A DNA stretch of 64,000 bases from Primulina eburnea (Eukaryota; Streptophyta; Magnoliopsida; Lamiales; Gesneriaceae): positions 34,319,281 to 34,383,280 of the forward strand of contig NC_133103.1 in NCBI RefSeq assembly GCF_022965805.1. Direction: 5' to 3'. The position numbers and the translations under genes were made by a program. Shown here one piece after another: positions 63,519 through 64,000 of this stretch. The notes beneath the pieces are model-generated. The model made no database searches. It was not told the origin of the DNA and was given only the letters and a program-made list of their open reading frames with translations. Position 1 is the stretch's first letter, and every line of letters starts with the position of its first letter.

Positions 63519-64000
63519 TGTGGGGACCCGGGCTCTAACTCAATTCTTTTTGGGATTTAATTGGATCTTTGCTCGAAAATGTGGGTCAAAATTTTGCTTT
63601 TAATATTAATTCAAATGTATAACTAAAGCATATCATATCTGTAACTGAAATAAACAACATAATGTACATACATGTCTGTCTAGTACCACCATACACCAGT
63701 GTTTACATACCAACTACAACATAAGTGATACAAGTCTAGTAGGAAACACTACAAATCTTCAACGCCCGAGATCTCCACGCTATCATCAATCTCTCATCTA
63801 GCTCGAGACCCAGATCCTGCCCCACCTGTTGCCATGCACACATACAGACACGACAACAGCCGGATAACTCCGGTGAGAACATATCCCAGTATAAAACATG
63901 GATGCATGCAAGGTCATAAATCATGTACAAAAGCATAGCATATATCAATTAACATGAATGCAAATCTAAACATGCCGAAGAATACAAATCTGTATTCAAC
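63519..64000 (-). mobile_element. Partial LTR-F (3' end of a minus-strand LTR), cut by window end
   Basis: TGTGGGGACCCGGGCTCTAAC starts at 63519 directly after satellite ...ATGGCACA, and the sequence follows LTR-D closely through the CCGG hairpin. The U3 part lies beyond 64000. The expected duplicated target would be GCACA (63514-63518). Whether it is solo or part of a full element cannot be told here. Confidence 0.88.
63860..63873 (-). other. Conserved LTR mini-hairpin (LTR-F copy)
   Basis: CCGGATAACTCCGG, identical to the LTR-D copy, in the same context. Confidence 0.6.

Noticed and set aside
228..63603. Many open frames of 130-203 codons on the + strand, often overlapping by about 119 bp
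   Set aside because: They arise from the 364-bp period of an integrase fragment. About the first 39 codons are an out-of-frame reading of the previous monomer, most begin with non-ATG codons, and all stop at the monomer junction. They are not separate genes.

Overview
The window is plant repeat DNA, not a gene region. About 84% of it (roughly 54 kb, about 148 copies) is a head-to-tail satellite with a 364-bp monomer. Read on the + strand, each monomer encodes a fragment of about 118 codons of the integrase catalytic core of a Ty3/gypsy chromovirus. The remaining 16% is LTR-retrotransposon DNA sitting inside the satellite. The organism is probably a flowering plant: the one visible primer-binding site matches initiator tRNA-Met, as is usual in plant LTR elements, and the gag, protease and integrase segments are of plant chromovirus type. 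I recognise no host gene, tRNA gene, rRNA gene or CRISPR array. A heterochromatic or (peri)centromeric location is an inference.

Layout: 1-261 end of an LTR (LTR-A, minus). 262-21258 satellite block 1, with higher-order repeats (HORs) of 12 and 13 monomers. 21259-24849 a truncated chromovirus on the minus strand (5' LTR-B, PBS, gag-protease, cut off before reverse transcriptase). 24850-26721 block 2. 26722-28458 LTR-C (plus, no target duplication). 28459-31708 block 3. 31709-33524 solo LTR-D (minus, target duplication TTCTG). 33525-41725 block 4. 41726-43794 solo LTR-E of an unrelated family (target duplication TATTT). 43795-63518 block 5, with four consecutive 11-monomer HOR units of about 4.0 kb. 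63519-64000 start of LTR-F (minus), cut by the window end.

Two things stand out. First, the satellite appears to be a retrotransposon integrase segment closed on itself at a fixed junction and amplified. The D,D(35)E geometry is intact, but the second catalytic Asp is Gly in nearly all copies; three exceptions lie in the less homogenised middle blocks. Second, four related LTRs (A, B, C, D) each carry, near the U3 end of the LTR, a cassette of 14-bp GC-rich quasi-palindromes of the form NNCGC-N4-GCGNN. The copies are set in pairs 22-23 bp apart. Where a TATA box is visible (B, C, D) the cassette begins 46-49 bp upstream of it. The 4-bp centre differs between elements (GGGT, CCGA, ATAT) while the architecture is kept. 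These LTRs also share two conserved inverted repeats in the transcribed part.

No protein here is likely to be functional. The long chains of 130- to 203-codon open frames follow from a 364-bp (3n+1) period of a coding-derived repeat.
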